From NCBI GenBank assembly GCA_002371295.1, contig DFGZ01000336.1, positions 1 to 16,819 of the forward strand: DNA of 16,819 nucleotides. Reading direction: 5' to 3'. A model generated the notes under the pieces. The model was not told the origin of the DNA. It did not search any database and was given only the letters and a program-made list of their open reading frames with translations. Position 1 is the first letter of the stretch. The number at the start of each line of letters is the position of its first letter. This DNA comes from Oribacterium sp. UBA3737 (lineage in GTDB: Bacteria > Bacillota_A > Clostridia > Lachnospirales > Lachnospiraceae). This document shows positions 7,374-15,036 of this stretch, piece by piece. The translations under genes were made by a program, and so were the position numbers.

Positions 7374-8636
7374 ATGAGCAATCTTACACCTAAGAACAAC
7401 ACACAGGGCGAGAAAGTCGTACTCGCATATTCAGGCGGACTTGATACAACAGCTATCGTTCCATGGCTTAAAGAAACCTTCGGCTATGAGGTTATCTGCT
7501 GCTGCGTCGATGTAGGACAGGGAAACGAACTTGACGGACTTGCTGAGAGAGCAAAGCTTTCCGGAGCATCAAAGCTCTACATCGAGGATATCACCGATGA
7601 TTTCTGTGACAACTATGTTGTACCCTGCCTCCAGGCAGATGCAACCTATGAAAATAAATATCTCCTTGGAACTTCCATGGCAAGACCGGCCATAGCTAAG
7701 AAACTGGTTGAAATCGCCCGTAAGGAAGGCGCAAAGGCAATCTGCCACGGCGCAACAGGAAAGGGCAACGATCAGATCCGTTTTGAACTTTCAATCAAGG
7801 CTCTGGCACCTGATCTCGATATCATCGCTCCATGGCGTATGACAGACATCTGGACATTCCAGTCTCGTGAAGACGAGTTCAATTATATAAAGTCAAAGGG
7901 TATTCCTCTTACATTCTCTGCGGATAATTCATACAGCCGTGACCGCAATATCGTTCATATCTCTCATGAGGGACTTGAGCTTGAGGATCCTTCACAGGAG
8001 CCTAATTACGACCACATGCTGGTGCTTTCAAACTCACCTGAGAAGGCACCTGCTAAGGAGACAGCAGTAGAAATCAAGTGGGAAAAGGGTATCCCCGTAG
8101 AGCTCAACGGAAAGAAGATGAGCGTGAAGGATATCATCATTGAGCTCAACAAGCTTGGTGGAGAGAACGGTATCGGTATCATCGATATAGTTGAGAACCG
8201 TGTAGTAGGTATGAAGAGCAGAGGCGTTTATGAGACTCCCGGACTTACCATACTTATGGAGGCACATAAGCAGATCGAGGAGCTTATACTTGACCGCCAG
8301 ACCATGGAGTTCAAGCAGATGGTAGACACCAAGTTCTCACAGGTCGTTTACGAAGGAAAGTGGTTCGATCCTCTTTGTGAAGCTCTTCAGGCTTTCGTTA
8401 AGTCAACTCAGCAGTATGTGACAGGTGTTACCAAAATGAAGCTTTACAAGGGTAATGTCATCAAGGCAGGAACAACATCTCCATATTCACTTTACAATGA
8501 GTCTCTTGCTTCATTTACAACAGGCGATCTTTACGATCACCACGATGCATCAGGTTTCATCACACTTTTTGGCCTTCCTGAGAAGGTACGTGCCATGAAG
8601 ATGCTGGAAGTAAAGAATCTTGAGAACAACAAGTGA
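7374..8636 (+). CDS. argG: Argininosuccinate synthase
   Basis: ArgG joins citrulline and aspartate with ATP to make argininosuccinate, the substrate of ArgH just upstream. It is a cytoplasmic homotetramer of the N-type ATP pyrophosphatase superfamily. The P-loop-like motif AYSGGLDT is at residues 18-25, and the citrulline/aspartate site TGKGNDQIRFE starts at residue 128. At 420 residues it has a normal length for the long bacterial type. I placed the start at 7374 because AAGGAG lies seven bases upstream. The longer frame from 7341 would add a basic 11-residue tail with no ribosome binding site. Codon use suggests high expression. The promoter carries candidate arginine repressor sites, so the gene is probably turned down by arginine. 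Confidence 0.97.
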   Translation: MSNLTPKNNTQGEKVVLAYSGGLDTTAIVPWLKETFGYEVICCCVDVGQGNELDGLAERAKLSGASKLYIEDITDDFCDNYVVPCLQADATYENKYLLGTSMARPAIAKKLVEIARKEGAKAICHGATGKGNDQIRFELSIKALAPDLDIIAPWRMTDIWTFQSREDEFNYIKSKGIPLTFSADNSYSRDRNIVHISHEGLELEDPSQEPNYDHMLVLSNSPEKAPAKETAVEIKWEKGIPVELNGKKMSVKDIIIELNKLGGENGIGIIDIVENRVVGMKSRGVYETPGLTILMEAHKQIEELILDRQTMEFKQMVDTKFSQVVYEGKWFDPLCEALQAFVKSTQQYVTGVTKMKLYKGNVIKAGTTSPYSLYNESLASFTTGDLYDHHDASGFITLFGLPEKVRAMKMLEVKNLENNK

Positions 8637-8643
8637 TCATTTA

Positions 8644-8737
8644 CTCCGGTAAGATCTTTTTCGGGACAATGCATTTCCTGCAGAATCCTGAAGAAGCTTG
8701 CTCATAGGATGAGGCTCTTCGGCGCGGTAAACCGGAG
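8644..8737 (+). other. Nested inverted repeats between argG and argJ
   Basis: Outer arms CTCCGGT (8644-8650) and ACCGGAG (8731-8737) enclose a bulged stem of GAAGAAGC with GCTCTTC, capped by CTCAT-AGG-ATGAG. No U-rich tract follows, so this is not a standard terminator. It may be a 3' message structure of argG or part of an argJ leader. Confidence 0.35.
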
Positions 8738-8765
8738 AGCTGAATTCATTTTAAATGAGTGTGAA

Positions 8766-8835
8766 GGTGAAAAGATATTCATTATTCAGAGGTAAGTGTA
8801 TAATCATGCATTACAGTGATGAATAATAATGAAAA
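8766..8835 (+). promoter_or_regulatory. Candidate ArgR operators and promoter upstream of argJ
   Basis: Two 18-bp ARG-box-like sites, 8766-8783 (GGTGAAAAGATATTCATT) and 8818-8835 (GATGAATAATAATGAAAA), each have three mismatches to the consensus with the correct half-site spacing. Between them lies a perfect TATAAT (8799-8804) whose -35 region, TATTCA (8776-8781, 17-base spacing), is inside the first box. This is the layout expected of a repressed promoter. More TGAAT/ATTCA half-sites occur at 8741-8748 and 8784-8790. Confidence 0.5.
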
Positions 8836-8847
8836 AAGATATTCATT
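8770..8847 (+). repeat. Direct repeat of 14 bp before argJ
   Basis: AAAAGATATTCATT occurs at 8770-8783 and again at 8834-8847. The first copy lies in the upstream ARG-box candidate; the second is only a half-site match. Confidence 0.6.
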
Positions 8848-8876
8848 TAAGAAATGTGTTAAAGTAGTACCGTATA

Positions 8877-8882
8877 TATAAT
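8877..8882 (+). promoter_or_regulatory. Proximal -10 element of argJ
   Basis: A perfect TATAAT lies 31 bases before the argJ start. No convincing -35 is present at 16-18 bases, so it may be a second, activator-dependent or weaker promoter. Confidence 0.4.
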
Positions 8883-8912
8883 CTCGTAAAAAGAAGATTT
8901 AAAAGGTGAGTT

Positions 8913-10148
8913 ATGGGAATGATATCAGTTAATGGCGGTGTATGTGCCGCTTCGGGTTTTATGGCTGCATCGGCAGCTGCGGGGATCAGGAAAAAGGGTC
9001 GTGAAGATATGGCCCTTATTTTTTCAAAGGAGCCATGTACTGTGGCAGGAACCTTTACTTCAAATGTGGTTAAGGCTGCTCCTGTACAGTGGGATAAAAA
9101 AATAGTTGACTCGGGAAATGAAGTTCATGCTGTGGTAGTGAATTCCGGAATCGCAAATGCCTGCACAGGCAAGGCAGGTTTCGAAGACTGTCAGGTACTT
9201 GCCAGAAGTGTTGCAGGTCAGTTTGGAAATGTGATTTCCGAGGAGCAGGTACTTGTGGCATCCACAGGTGTTATAGGAATGGAGCTGCCTATAAGGAAGA
9301 TGCAGGCAGCCATTACAGAGCTGGTACTGAAGCTTGAGGCGGGAGAAAAGAATGCTACTCTTGCAAGTAAAGCCATTATGACCACAGATACAGTCAACAA
9401 AGAGTTCGCTGTTGAGTTTGAGCTTTCCGGAAAGAAAGTTCATTTAGGGGGAATGACAAAAGGTTCAGGCATGATCCACCCACGTATGTGTACCATGCTC
9501 TGCTTCCTGACTACTGATGCAGCCATATCAAAGGAAATGCTTCAGAAAGCACTCAGCGCTGATATCATAGACACCTACAATATGATATCTGTAGACGGTG
9601 ATACTTCAACCAACGATACCTGCGTCATCCTTGCAAACGGTACAGCAGGAAATAAAAAAATCACCGAAGAGGATGATGATTTCAGGATCTTCTGCGAGGC
9701 TCTTCATCAGGTGAACAGTACACTTGCTACCCGCATGGCAGCTGACGGTGAAGGAGCATCACATCTTTTTACAGCAAAGGTAGTGGGAGCAAAAGATAAG
9801 GATGAGGCAAGAACACTTGCAAGATCGGTTGTTTCCTCCACACTTACAAAGGCTGCGATCTACGGAAAGGACGCTAACTGGGGTCGTATCCTCTGTGCCA
9901 TGGGATATTCAGGTGCGGATTTTGATCCTGAGAAGGTGGATCTTTATTTTGTAAATGATATCGGAAAGATCGCTGTATACAAGCAGGGAGTTCCTCTTGA
10001 TTTTGACGAGGATTTCGCGGAAGAGATCCTGAGCTATAAGGAGGTTACGGCACTTATTGAGATGAATGAGGGCTCTGAAACCGCAACAGCCTGGGGATGT
10101 GACCTTACTCACGAGTATGTAGACATTAACGCCGATTATCGTACCTGA
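8913..10148 (+). CDS. argJ: Ornithine acetyltransferase (glutamate N-acetyltransferase)
   Basis: ArgJ transfers the acetyl group from N-acetylornithine to glutamate, releasing ornithine and remaking N-acetylglutamate. Some members also use acetyl-CoA, so they prime the cycle too. It is an Ntn-type enzyme that cuts itself into two chains before a catalytic threonine. Visible motifs are STGVIG (117-122), KGSGMI (183-188) and the cut site MCTML, where Thr194 is the nucleophile; Cys193 stands where alanine or glycine is usual. The C-terminus EYVDINADYRT is the family end. The length of 411 is normal. AAGGTGAG lies four bases before the ATG at 8913 but eight before the ATG at 8919, so the true start may be two codons later. 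It leads the argJ-argB-argD run. Confidence 0.96.
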   Translation: MGMISVNGGVCAASGFMAASAAAGIRKKGREDMALIFSKEPCTVAGTFTSNVVKAAPVQWDKKIVDSGNEVHAVVVNSGIANACTGKAGFEDCQVLARSVAGQFGNVISEEQVLVASTGVIGMELPIRKMQAAITELVLKLEAGEKNATLASKAIMTTDTVNKEFAVEFELSGKKVHLGGMTKGSGMIHPRMCTMLCFLTTDAAISKEMLQKALSADIIDTYNMISVDGDTSTNDTCVILANGTAGNKKITEEDDDFRIFCEALHQVNSTLATRMAADGEGASHLFTAKVVGAKDKDEARTLARSVVSSTLTKAAIYGKDANWGRILCAMGYSGADFDPEKVDLYFVNDIGKIAVYKQGVPLDFDEDFAEEILSYKEVTALIEMNEGSETATAWGCDLTHEYVDINADYRT

Positions 10149-10203
10149 TAAATCAGGAAACGATGGGGCTTATTTGATATGAATTGAACCTTGGAGGTAT
10201 ATG

Positions 10204-11091
10204 ATGGATATTTCACAGGATATAATGAATAAGGCCGCGACTCTTGTGGAGGCGCTGCCATATATTCAGAAATTCCAGAATAAAGTTGTTATCGTAAAAT
10301 ACGGCGGATCTGCCATGACAGATGAGCATCTCAAGATGCAGGTCATGCAGGATGTATCACTTCTTAAGCTGGTAGGTCTTAAGCCCATACTTGTTCACGG
10401 AGGCGGAAAAGAGATCTCCAGATGGATAGGAAAGGTGGGCATGGAGCCGCAATTTGTGAACGGACTACGTGTAACCGACGAAGAGACCATGGAAATCGCA
10501 GAGATGGTTCTCAACAAGGTGAACAAGTCCCTGGTACAGCTCATCAACAATCTCGGAGGAAAGTCGGTAGGTATCTCCGGCAAGGACGGAAATCTCCTCA
10601 AATGCGTAAAAAAATTCAGTAATGGACAGGATATAGGCTTTGTGGGTGAAGTTGTAGATGTGGACACCACCATAATCAAAGATCTTCTGGAGGATGACTT
10701 CATACCGATCATATGTCCTGTGGGATATGATGATCACGGTCAGACCTACAACGTCAATGCTGATGACGCAGCCTGTGCCATCGCTGCGGCCATGCATGCA
10801 GAAAAGCTGGCTTACCTTACAGATGTGGAAGGAGTATACAGGGATTTTGAAGATAAAGAATCCCTTATTCATACATTAAATCTCGATGAAGCTAAGGATA
10901 TGATAGATTCAGGAGTGCTGGGAGGAGGTATGCTTCCCAAGCTTCAGAACTGTATAGATGCCATGAAGAAGGGCGTGAATCAGGTTCATATACTGGATGG
11001 CAGAGTGCCCCATTGTCTCTTGCTTGAAATATTTACAAATAAGGGTATCGGAACCATGATCGAAAAGTCGATAGATAATCATTTTGACTAA
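10204..11091 (+). CDS. argB: Acetylglutamate kinase
   Basis: ArgB phosphorylates N-acetylglutamate with ATP, the second step of the acetylated ornithine route. It belongs to the amino acid kinase family. Visible are the phosphate-binding VKYGGSAM (31-38, Lys32), the glycine loop HGGGKEI (65-71) and the C-terminal [16 protein letters not shown]. The N-terminal extension with [11 protein letters not shown] matches the helix that, in Pseudomonas and Thermotoga, links dimers into a hexamer that arginine inhibits. I therefore infer feedback inhibition. The start at 10204 has GGAGG six bases upstream; the adjacent ATG at 10201 is only three bases away from it. The gap to argJ is about 55 bases with no terminator, so the two are cotranscribed. 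Confidence 0.96.
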   Translation: MDISQDIMNKAATLVEALPYIQKFQNKVVIVKYGGSAMTDEHLKMQVMQDVSLLKLVGLKPILVHGGGKEISRWIGKVGMEPQFVNGLRVTDEETMEIAEMVLNKVNKSLVQLINNLGGKSVGISGKDGNLLKCVKKFSNGQDIGFVGEVVDVDTTIIKDLLEDDFIPIICPVGYDDHGQTYNVNADDAACAIAAAMHAEKLAYLTDVEGVYRDFEDKESLIHTLNLDEAKDMIDSGVLGGGMLPKLQNCIDAMKKGVNQVHILDGRVPHCLLLEIFTNKGIGTMIEKSIDNHFD

Positions 11092-11165
11092 TTGGAGATG
11101 AGTGAGAAAAACACATTTCTATGATGTGAGTGCCGGAAACTTTATTCGGCGGAATGGAGATTTAA

Positions 11166-12413
11166 ATGAATTTTATGGATGATACCATCGTAAAGGGAAA
11201 TGTAGTGAGTGATCGTCTTCGCAGCGAAGGCGATAAGTATTTTTACAAGACCTACAACCGTTTCCCTGTGGTCTTTGACCATGCCGAAGGCGTATATATT
11301 TATGATGTAGGCGACAAGAAGTATCTTGATTTCGGGGCAGGAATATCTGTATGCGGACTCGGATACGGAAACGAGCTTTTAAATTATACCTTGAAATCCC
11401 AGATCGATAAGGGTCTTCTTCATATCTCGAATCTTTTCTACAATGAGCCGGCTATAGAGGCTGCTGAAAAGCTCACAGCCGCATCCGGTATGGAAAAGGT
11501 CTTCTTTACAAATTCAGGAACAGAGGCTGTGGAAGGCGCACTGAAGATTGCCCGCAGATACAACTACAATAAGGGAAAGAAGAACAGTGAGATCATAGCC
11601 ATGCAGGGTTCCTTCCACGGAAGAAGTATGGGAGCCCTCAGTGTGACAGGAAAGGATCATTACCGTGAGCCTTTTGAGCCCCTTGTCGGTGGTGTCAGGT
11701 TCGCGACCTACAACGACCTTGATTCTGTCAAGGCTCTTGTCAATGAAAACACCGGTGCCATTATTCTCGAGACCTTCCAGGGAGAAGGCGGTATCTATCC
11801 TGCCACCGAGGAGTTCCTGAAGGGTGTACGGGAGATCTGTGATGACAATGACCTCATTCTCATTTTTGATGAGATTCAGTGCGGTATGGGTCGTACAGGA
11901 TATATGTTCGCATGGCAGGAGTTCGGTGTAAAGCCTGACGTGCTCACTGTTGCAAAGGCTCTCGGAAACGGAGTTCCTGTTGGAGCATTCCTTGCATCGG
12001 GAAAGGCCTCCGATGCCATGAAGCCGGGAGACCACGGTTCCACCTACGGAGGAAATCCTCTGGTATGTGCTGTGGCATCAGCTGTACTTGATGTATTTAA
12101 GGAAGCAGATATCCCGGGACATGCAAAGGAGATGGGTGTTCATCTCTGGAAAGCTCTCGAAGAGATAAAGGAGAAGTATCCCGAACTCGTTGTCGATCAC
12201 AGAGGAAAGGGACTTATCCAGGGTCTTGAATTCGCTCCTGATGTTAAGGTTTCTGACATTGTCAGCAAGGCTCTTATCGAGCAGCAGCTCATACTGATCT
12301 CTGCTGAGCACAACACTATCCGTTTCGTTCCGCCCCTTGTTATCGAGCGTGAGCATGTGGAAGCCATGAAGGATAAGCTCATGGCAGTGCTGGAAGAGAT
12401 AAAAACCAAATAA
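11166..12413 (+). CDS. argD: Acetylornithine aminotransferase
   Basis: ArgD is a class III pyridoxal-phosphate aminotransferase that makes N-acetylornithine from the semialdehyde and glutamate. Visible motifs are NSGTEA (116-121, cofactor phosphate site), FDEIQCGMGRTG with Asp235 contacting the pyridine nitrogen, the Schiff-base Lys264 in VAKALGNGVP, and GSTYGGNP (291-298). The length of 415 fits, with an N-terminus about 10 residues longer than in short homologues. GGAGA lies five bases before the ATG. The 74-base gap to argB has no terminator. It is the last gene of the argJBD unit. Related class III enzymes (ornithine or succinylornithine aminotransferases) share these motifs, but the neighbours make ArgD by far the best reading. 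Confidence 0.95.
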   Translation: MNFMDDTIVKGNVVSDRLRSEGDKYFYKTYNRFPVVFDHAEGVYIYDVGDKKYLDFGAGISVCGLGYGNELLNYTLKSQIDKGLLHISNLFYNEPAIEAAEKLTAASGMEKVFFTNSGTEAVEGALKIARRYNYNKGKKNSEIIAMQGSFHGRSMGALSVTGKDHYREPFEPLVGGVRFATYNDLDSVKALVNENTGAIILETFQGEGGIYPATEEFLKGVREICDDNDLILIFDEIQCGMGRTGYMFAWQEFGVKPDVLTVAKALGNGVPVGAFLASGKASDAMKPGDHGSTYGGNPLVCAVASAVLDVFKEADIPGHAKEMGVHLWKALEEIKEKYPELVVDHRGKGLIQGLEFAPDVKVSDIVSKALIEQQLILISAEHNTIRFVPPLVIEREHVEAMKDKLMAVLEEIKTK

Positions 12414-12431
12414 TGATGTGAGTGTAATGAA

Positions 12432-12477
12432 GTACCAAATCAATGTGGAGTCGCATGATTTGGTACCTTTAAATTTT
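12432..12477 (+). terminator. Rho-independent terminator of argJBD
   Basis: GTACCAAATCA (12432-12442) and TGATTTGGTAC (12456-12466) form a perfect 11-bp stem with a 13-base loop, followed by CTTTAAATTTT. It lies 19 bases after the argD stop. Confidence 0.88.
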
Positions 12478-12519
12478 ACAGCAAATATCTTTGAACTTCT
12501 CTTATAAAAATACTGTTTT

Positions 12520-12547
12520 TTGCTGATATTTAAGATGTAACTATAAA
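12520..12547 (+). promoter_or_regulatory. Candidate promoter of the lipoprotein gene
   Basis: TTGCTG (12520-12525), a 16-base spacer and TATAAA (12542-12547) predict a start near 12554 and a leader of about 45 bases ending in an AGGGAGGG ribosome binding site. Confidence 0.45.
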
Positions 12548-12597
12548 CTCACCTATCTTTATAGGAACATGCTTTTTAAAAAAATAAGGGAGGGAAA

Positions 12598-14019
12598 ATG
12601 AAACGTAAACTGGTAATGTTTCTTTTAGCTTTCTCTGCGACTGCGACACTTTTAGCCTGTGGAGGGACCAAGGAGGCAAGTGCGGCTGAAACAAGCAAGA
12701 AGGAAACGGAAAAGGTCGAAACAACGGCAGCAGCTGTAAAGGAAACAAAGAAAGAGAAGAAAGAGGAAGAGTCCGGAAAGGCTGAAAAATCAGCCGAAAA
12801 AACATCATCAAAGGATGTGGGCCATTATGAGATATATGAGTATACCGGAAACGGTAATACTGTGACTCATGAAATGCTGGTTCAGGCCGGAATGGGTGAC
12901 ACTTATCTGGATCTCAGGGATGATGGAACAGGTGAGCTCTGTCTTTTCACCACTGTTTTGGACATCACATGGAAGGAAGGAAGTATTAAGGTTTACGGTA
13001 CAACTGACTACACCTACACATTGGACGGTGACACTCTGATCCTCGATATGGCAGGTGTTCAGTATACCATGAAGAAGAGCGGAGATGCTTCCCCTGCGGC
13101 AGCAAAGCCGGACAGCACGGATCCCGGTAAGGATAAGAAGGAGCCGGAAGAAACTACAACAGAAGCAGAAACAGAAGCTGAAAAGAAAGAAGAGAAGAAG
13201 ACATCAGCTTCATCCGATGTTCCGGGTGGAGACGGTATCGTAAGTGAAGAAGCGGTTCAGAAGGGTTATGTCTGGATGAACAAGATCAATAAGGATATCT
13301 TTAACACTACATACGAAGATCTGGTGGCATACTTTGGTGTAGACGGTGAGTTTGATAAAGAAGAGTATGTGGAGAATATGAAACAGAACCGCCGATACTA
13401 TAAGTGGATTTCTTCAGAGGATCCGAATCACTTTATTTATGTGAACTTCGGAGAGAAGGATCCTGCAGGAGCTCCCGGAGTTTATAAGATCACTGGATTT
13501 AACTCAAGTGGATTCAAGTCATCGGAAGCGGAAGAAAAGTATCTGTCCGTACTTGAGGAAGAAGCTTCCGAAGCAGGAAAGGCTGCAGCAGCCAATGCTA
13601 CTATGAAGGATACAACTCTTACTCTGCATCCTTTCGGTTCCTCGGATAAAACTCTGGATGTCAAGTTACAGATGCCTGATTCCGGATGGAGCACCAGTGA
13701 GACCAGTGGTAAATGGAAGCTCATCGAAAATGAAGATCCTGATGCATTTGGCGCCGGATTTATCAAATTTGAGATGGCAGAGGAAATCGAAAAATTTGAT
13801 TTCTATAAAGATAAATTTGAAAACTATAAGGAAATCGATGACAGAGAGATAGGCGGAATCAAGATGAAAGGCCGCACATACAAGAACATCGGATACGAGT
13901 GGACTGAGTACATAGGCACAGTTTCAGATGGAAAGGCAGTTTCCGTAGGAATCGTAAGAGTGGATATCTCGGATGGTTCAATGGGAGACAAGATCCTTAA
14001 CAGCGTATCATTTAACTGA
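12598..14019 (+). CDS. Secreted lipoprotein of unknown function, three globular segments
   Basis: A 473-residue protein with a lipoprotein signal: a basic start, hydrophobic core and lipobox LLAC, so Cys21 is the predicted lipidated residue and the protein is anchored outside the membrane. Residues 25-74 are a Lys/Glu/Thr-rich linker. Segment A (about 75-162) is a small beta-rich domain with DGTGEL and a repeated strand pattern, like the lipocalin-like modules seen in other clostridial lipoproteins. A second charged linker (163-215) follows. Segment B (216-322) has an aromatic, SmpA/BLIP-like look (YEDLVAYFG). Segment C (335-473) is a mixed alpha/beta domain ending on a hydrophobic strand. 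I recognise no enzyme motif. It has its own likely promoter and terminator, so it stands alone between the arginine and CoA blocks. Confidence 0.8.
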   Translation: MKRKLVMFLLAFSATATLLACGGTKEASAAETSKKETEKVETTAAAVKETKKEKKEEESGKAEKSAEKTSSKDVGHYEIYEYTGNGNTVTHEMLVQAGMGDTYLDLRDDGTGELCLFTTVLDITWKEGSIKVYGTTDYTYTLDGDTLILDMAGVQYTMKKSGDASPAAAKPDSTDPGKDKKEPEETTTEAETEAEKKEEKKTSASSDVPGGDGIVSEEAVQKGYVWMNKINKDIFNTTYEDLVAYFGVDGEFDKEEYVENMKQNRRYYKWISSEDPNHFIYVNFGEKDPAGAPGVYKITGFNSSGFKSSEAEEKYLSVLEEEASEAGKAAAANATMKDTTLTLHPFGSSDKTLDVKLQMPDSGWSTSETSGKWKLIENEDPDAFGAGFIKFEMAEEIEKFDFYKDKFENYKEIDDREIGGIKMKGRTYKNIGYEWTEYIGTVSDGKAVSVGIVRVDISDGSMGDKILNSVSFN

Positions 14020-14030
14020 AACATGATAGG

Positions 14031-14064
14031 AAGAGCCGCAGGGAGTGATCCTTACGGCTCTTTA
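14031..14064 (+). terminator. Rho-independent terminator of the lipoprotein gene
   Basis: AAGAGCCG (14031-14038) pairs with CGGCTCTT (14055-14062), with an inner AGG/CCT pairing. TTTATAATG follows. Confidence 0.85.
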
Positions 14065-14141
14065 TAATGTTTATATTTTTTTAAACTATATTTTATGCAA
14101 TTCAGTCGATAAATAATATATAGTAAATTATGTCTCAGGAA

Positions 14142-14178
14142 TGTATGCAAAAAAATTCAAATTGGGATATTGCATACA
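14142..14178 (+). promoter_or_regulatory. Palindromic operator candidate at the panT promoter
   Basis: TGTATGCAA (14142-14150) and TTGCATACA (14170-14178) are perfect 9-bp inverted arms 19 bases apart. The right arm contains the -35 element of the promoter. This could be a two-site operator for a repressor; no known binding motif was recognised. Confidence 0.45.
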
Positions 14179-14198
14179 AAACATTGTGATGACATAAT
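14170..14198 (+). promoter_or_regulatory. Candidate promoter of panT
   Basis: TTGCAT (14170-14175), a 17-base spacer and CATAAT (14193-14198) predict a start near 14205 and an 80-base leader. A 9-bp hairpin (14180-14188 with 14193-14201, loop ATGA) lies across the -10 region in the DNA. Confidence 0.5.
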
Positions 14199-14204
14199 GT
14201 TGAT

Positions 14205-14287
14205 TGCGCGATACTTCGCAGAGGGATCTGTACGATAGTCGTAGAGAGAGCGCCTCGTAAGACAAAGACCGCAGCAGGAGGGAAAAA
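14205..14287 (+). promoter_or_regulatory. Leader of panT
   Basis: The leader is GC-richer than the DNA before it. It holds TACGA-TAG-TCGTA (14231-14243) and short GCGC/GCGC arms (14206-14209 and 14250-14253) that could close a multi-branch fold. The ribosome binding site AGGAGGG is at 14276-14282. No known riboswitch was recognised. Confidence 0.3.
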
Positions 14288-14971
14288 ATGAATAATAATG
14301 TATCAACTTCAGCAACAACCGGAAGAGCTATCAATGTATCAAGCCAGGTACGTGACCTTTCGATCATGGCGATGTTTACAGCTATCGTTCTGATCATGGC
14401 ATTTACCCCGTTCGGAATCATTGATCTTCCACTTATCAAAGCAACAATTTTACATGTACCCGTAGTGATCGGTGCCATCGTACTGGGACCAAAGAAGGGT
14501 GCATTTCTCGGTTTTCTTTTTGGAGCAACAAGCCTGTTTAAGAACATAACTGCTCCAAGCCTTTTATCCTTTGCATTCACACCGACAGTTCAGGTTCCCG
14601 GTCTCGACCACGGTTCACCTTGGGCTCTGTTTATATGTTTCGTTCCACGTATCCTTGTGGGTGTTACACCATGGCTTCTTTACAAGGGCGTTACAAAGGT
14701 TCTTCCAAAGATGAATGACGCAGTACGTTTTGTTCTTCTTGGACTTTGCGGTGCTCTCGGAGCTATAACAAACACAAGCCTTGTTATGGGAACCATTTAT
14801 GTGGTATTTAAGAATGCTTATGCAGCAGCCAACGGTATTCCTGTTGAAAAGGTCCTCAGCGTTATAATCGGTATAGTCTTCGCAAACGGAGTTCCGGAGA
14901 TGCTTGTTGCAGCTGTGATAGTTCCTGTTGTTGTGACAGCTCTTATCAAAGCACGTATAGTAACTAAGTAA
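14288..14971 (+). CDS. panT: ECF transporter substrate-binding (S) component, probably pantothenate-specific (PanT)
   Basis: A 227-residue integral membrane protein of the ECF S-component type (PF12822-like). S components bind one vitamin and work with a shared energy module of two ATPases and a T protein. After a polar N-terminus of about 20 residues, six hydrophobic helices can be seen, starting with LSIMAMFTAIVLIMAFTPFG (about 25-44). The glycine-rich PVVIGAIVLGPKKGAFLGFLFG follows; this early Gly-rich region is typical of the fold. No ECF ATPase or T gene is nearby, so a shared (group II) module elsewhere is implied. The substrate call rests on context: coaX and coaBC, the first CoA enzymes after pantothenate uptake, follow directly. 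The family is clear; the specificity is inference. AGGAGGG lies five bases before the ATG. Confidence 0.75.
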   Translation: MNNNVSTSATTGRAINVSSQVRDLSIMAMFTAIVLIMAFTPFGIIDLPLIKATILHVPVVIGAIVLGPKKGAFLGFLFGATSLFKNITAPSLLSFAFTPTVQVPGLDHGSPWALFICFVPRILVGVTPWLLYKGVTKVLPKMNDAVRFVLLGLCGALGAITNTSLVMGTIYVVFKNAYAAANGIPVEKVLSVIIGIVFANGVPEMLVAAVIVPVVVTALIKARIVTK

Positions 14972-14977
14972 TATATA

Positions 14978-15018
14978 ATGCCGGTCATATCCATTTGAGA
15001 TGTGACCGGCATTTTTTT
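14978..15018 (+). terminator. Intrinsic terminator between panT and coaX
   Basis: Arms 14978-14991 and 14999-15012 make a 14-bp stem with one G-U pair and a 7-base loop, followed by a run of seven T ending at 15018. The coaX start is at 15037, so very little room is left for a promoter. It may be a partial terminator that sets the panT to coaX ratio, or a regulated attenuator. Confidence 0.88.
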
Positions 15019-15036
15019 GATAAAGTCGAGGCAAAA

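Noticed and set aside
7166..7393. A 75-codon open frame upstream of argG
   Set aside because: It covers the ARG boxes and promoter, has no ribosome binding site or recognisable protein features, and overlaps the argG start in another frame.
11514..12035. A 173-codon open frame on the minus strand inside argD
   Set aside because: It is the antisense shadow of a conserved enzyme. It has no ribosome binding site and its composition is rich in Cys, His and Ser, typical of shadow frames.
14128..14580. A 150-codon minus-strand frame over the panT promoter and 5' end
   Set aside because: It is a shadow of panT and its control region, with no recognisable domain or start signal.
14995..15036. Upstream in-frame ATG extending coaX by 14 residues
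   Set aside because: It lies inside the terminator hairpin, and the family N-terminus begins at 15037 with a better placed ribosome binding site.
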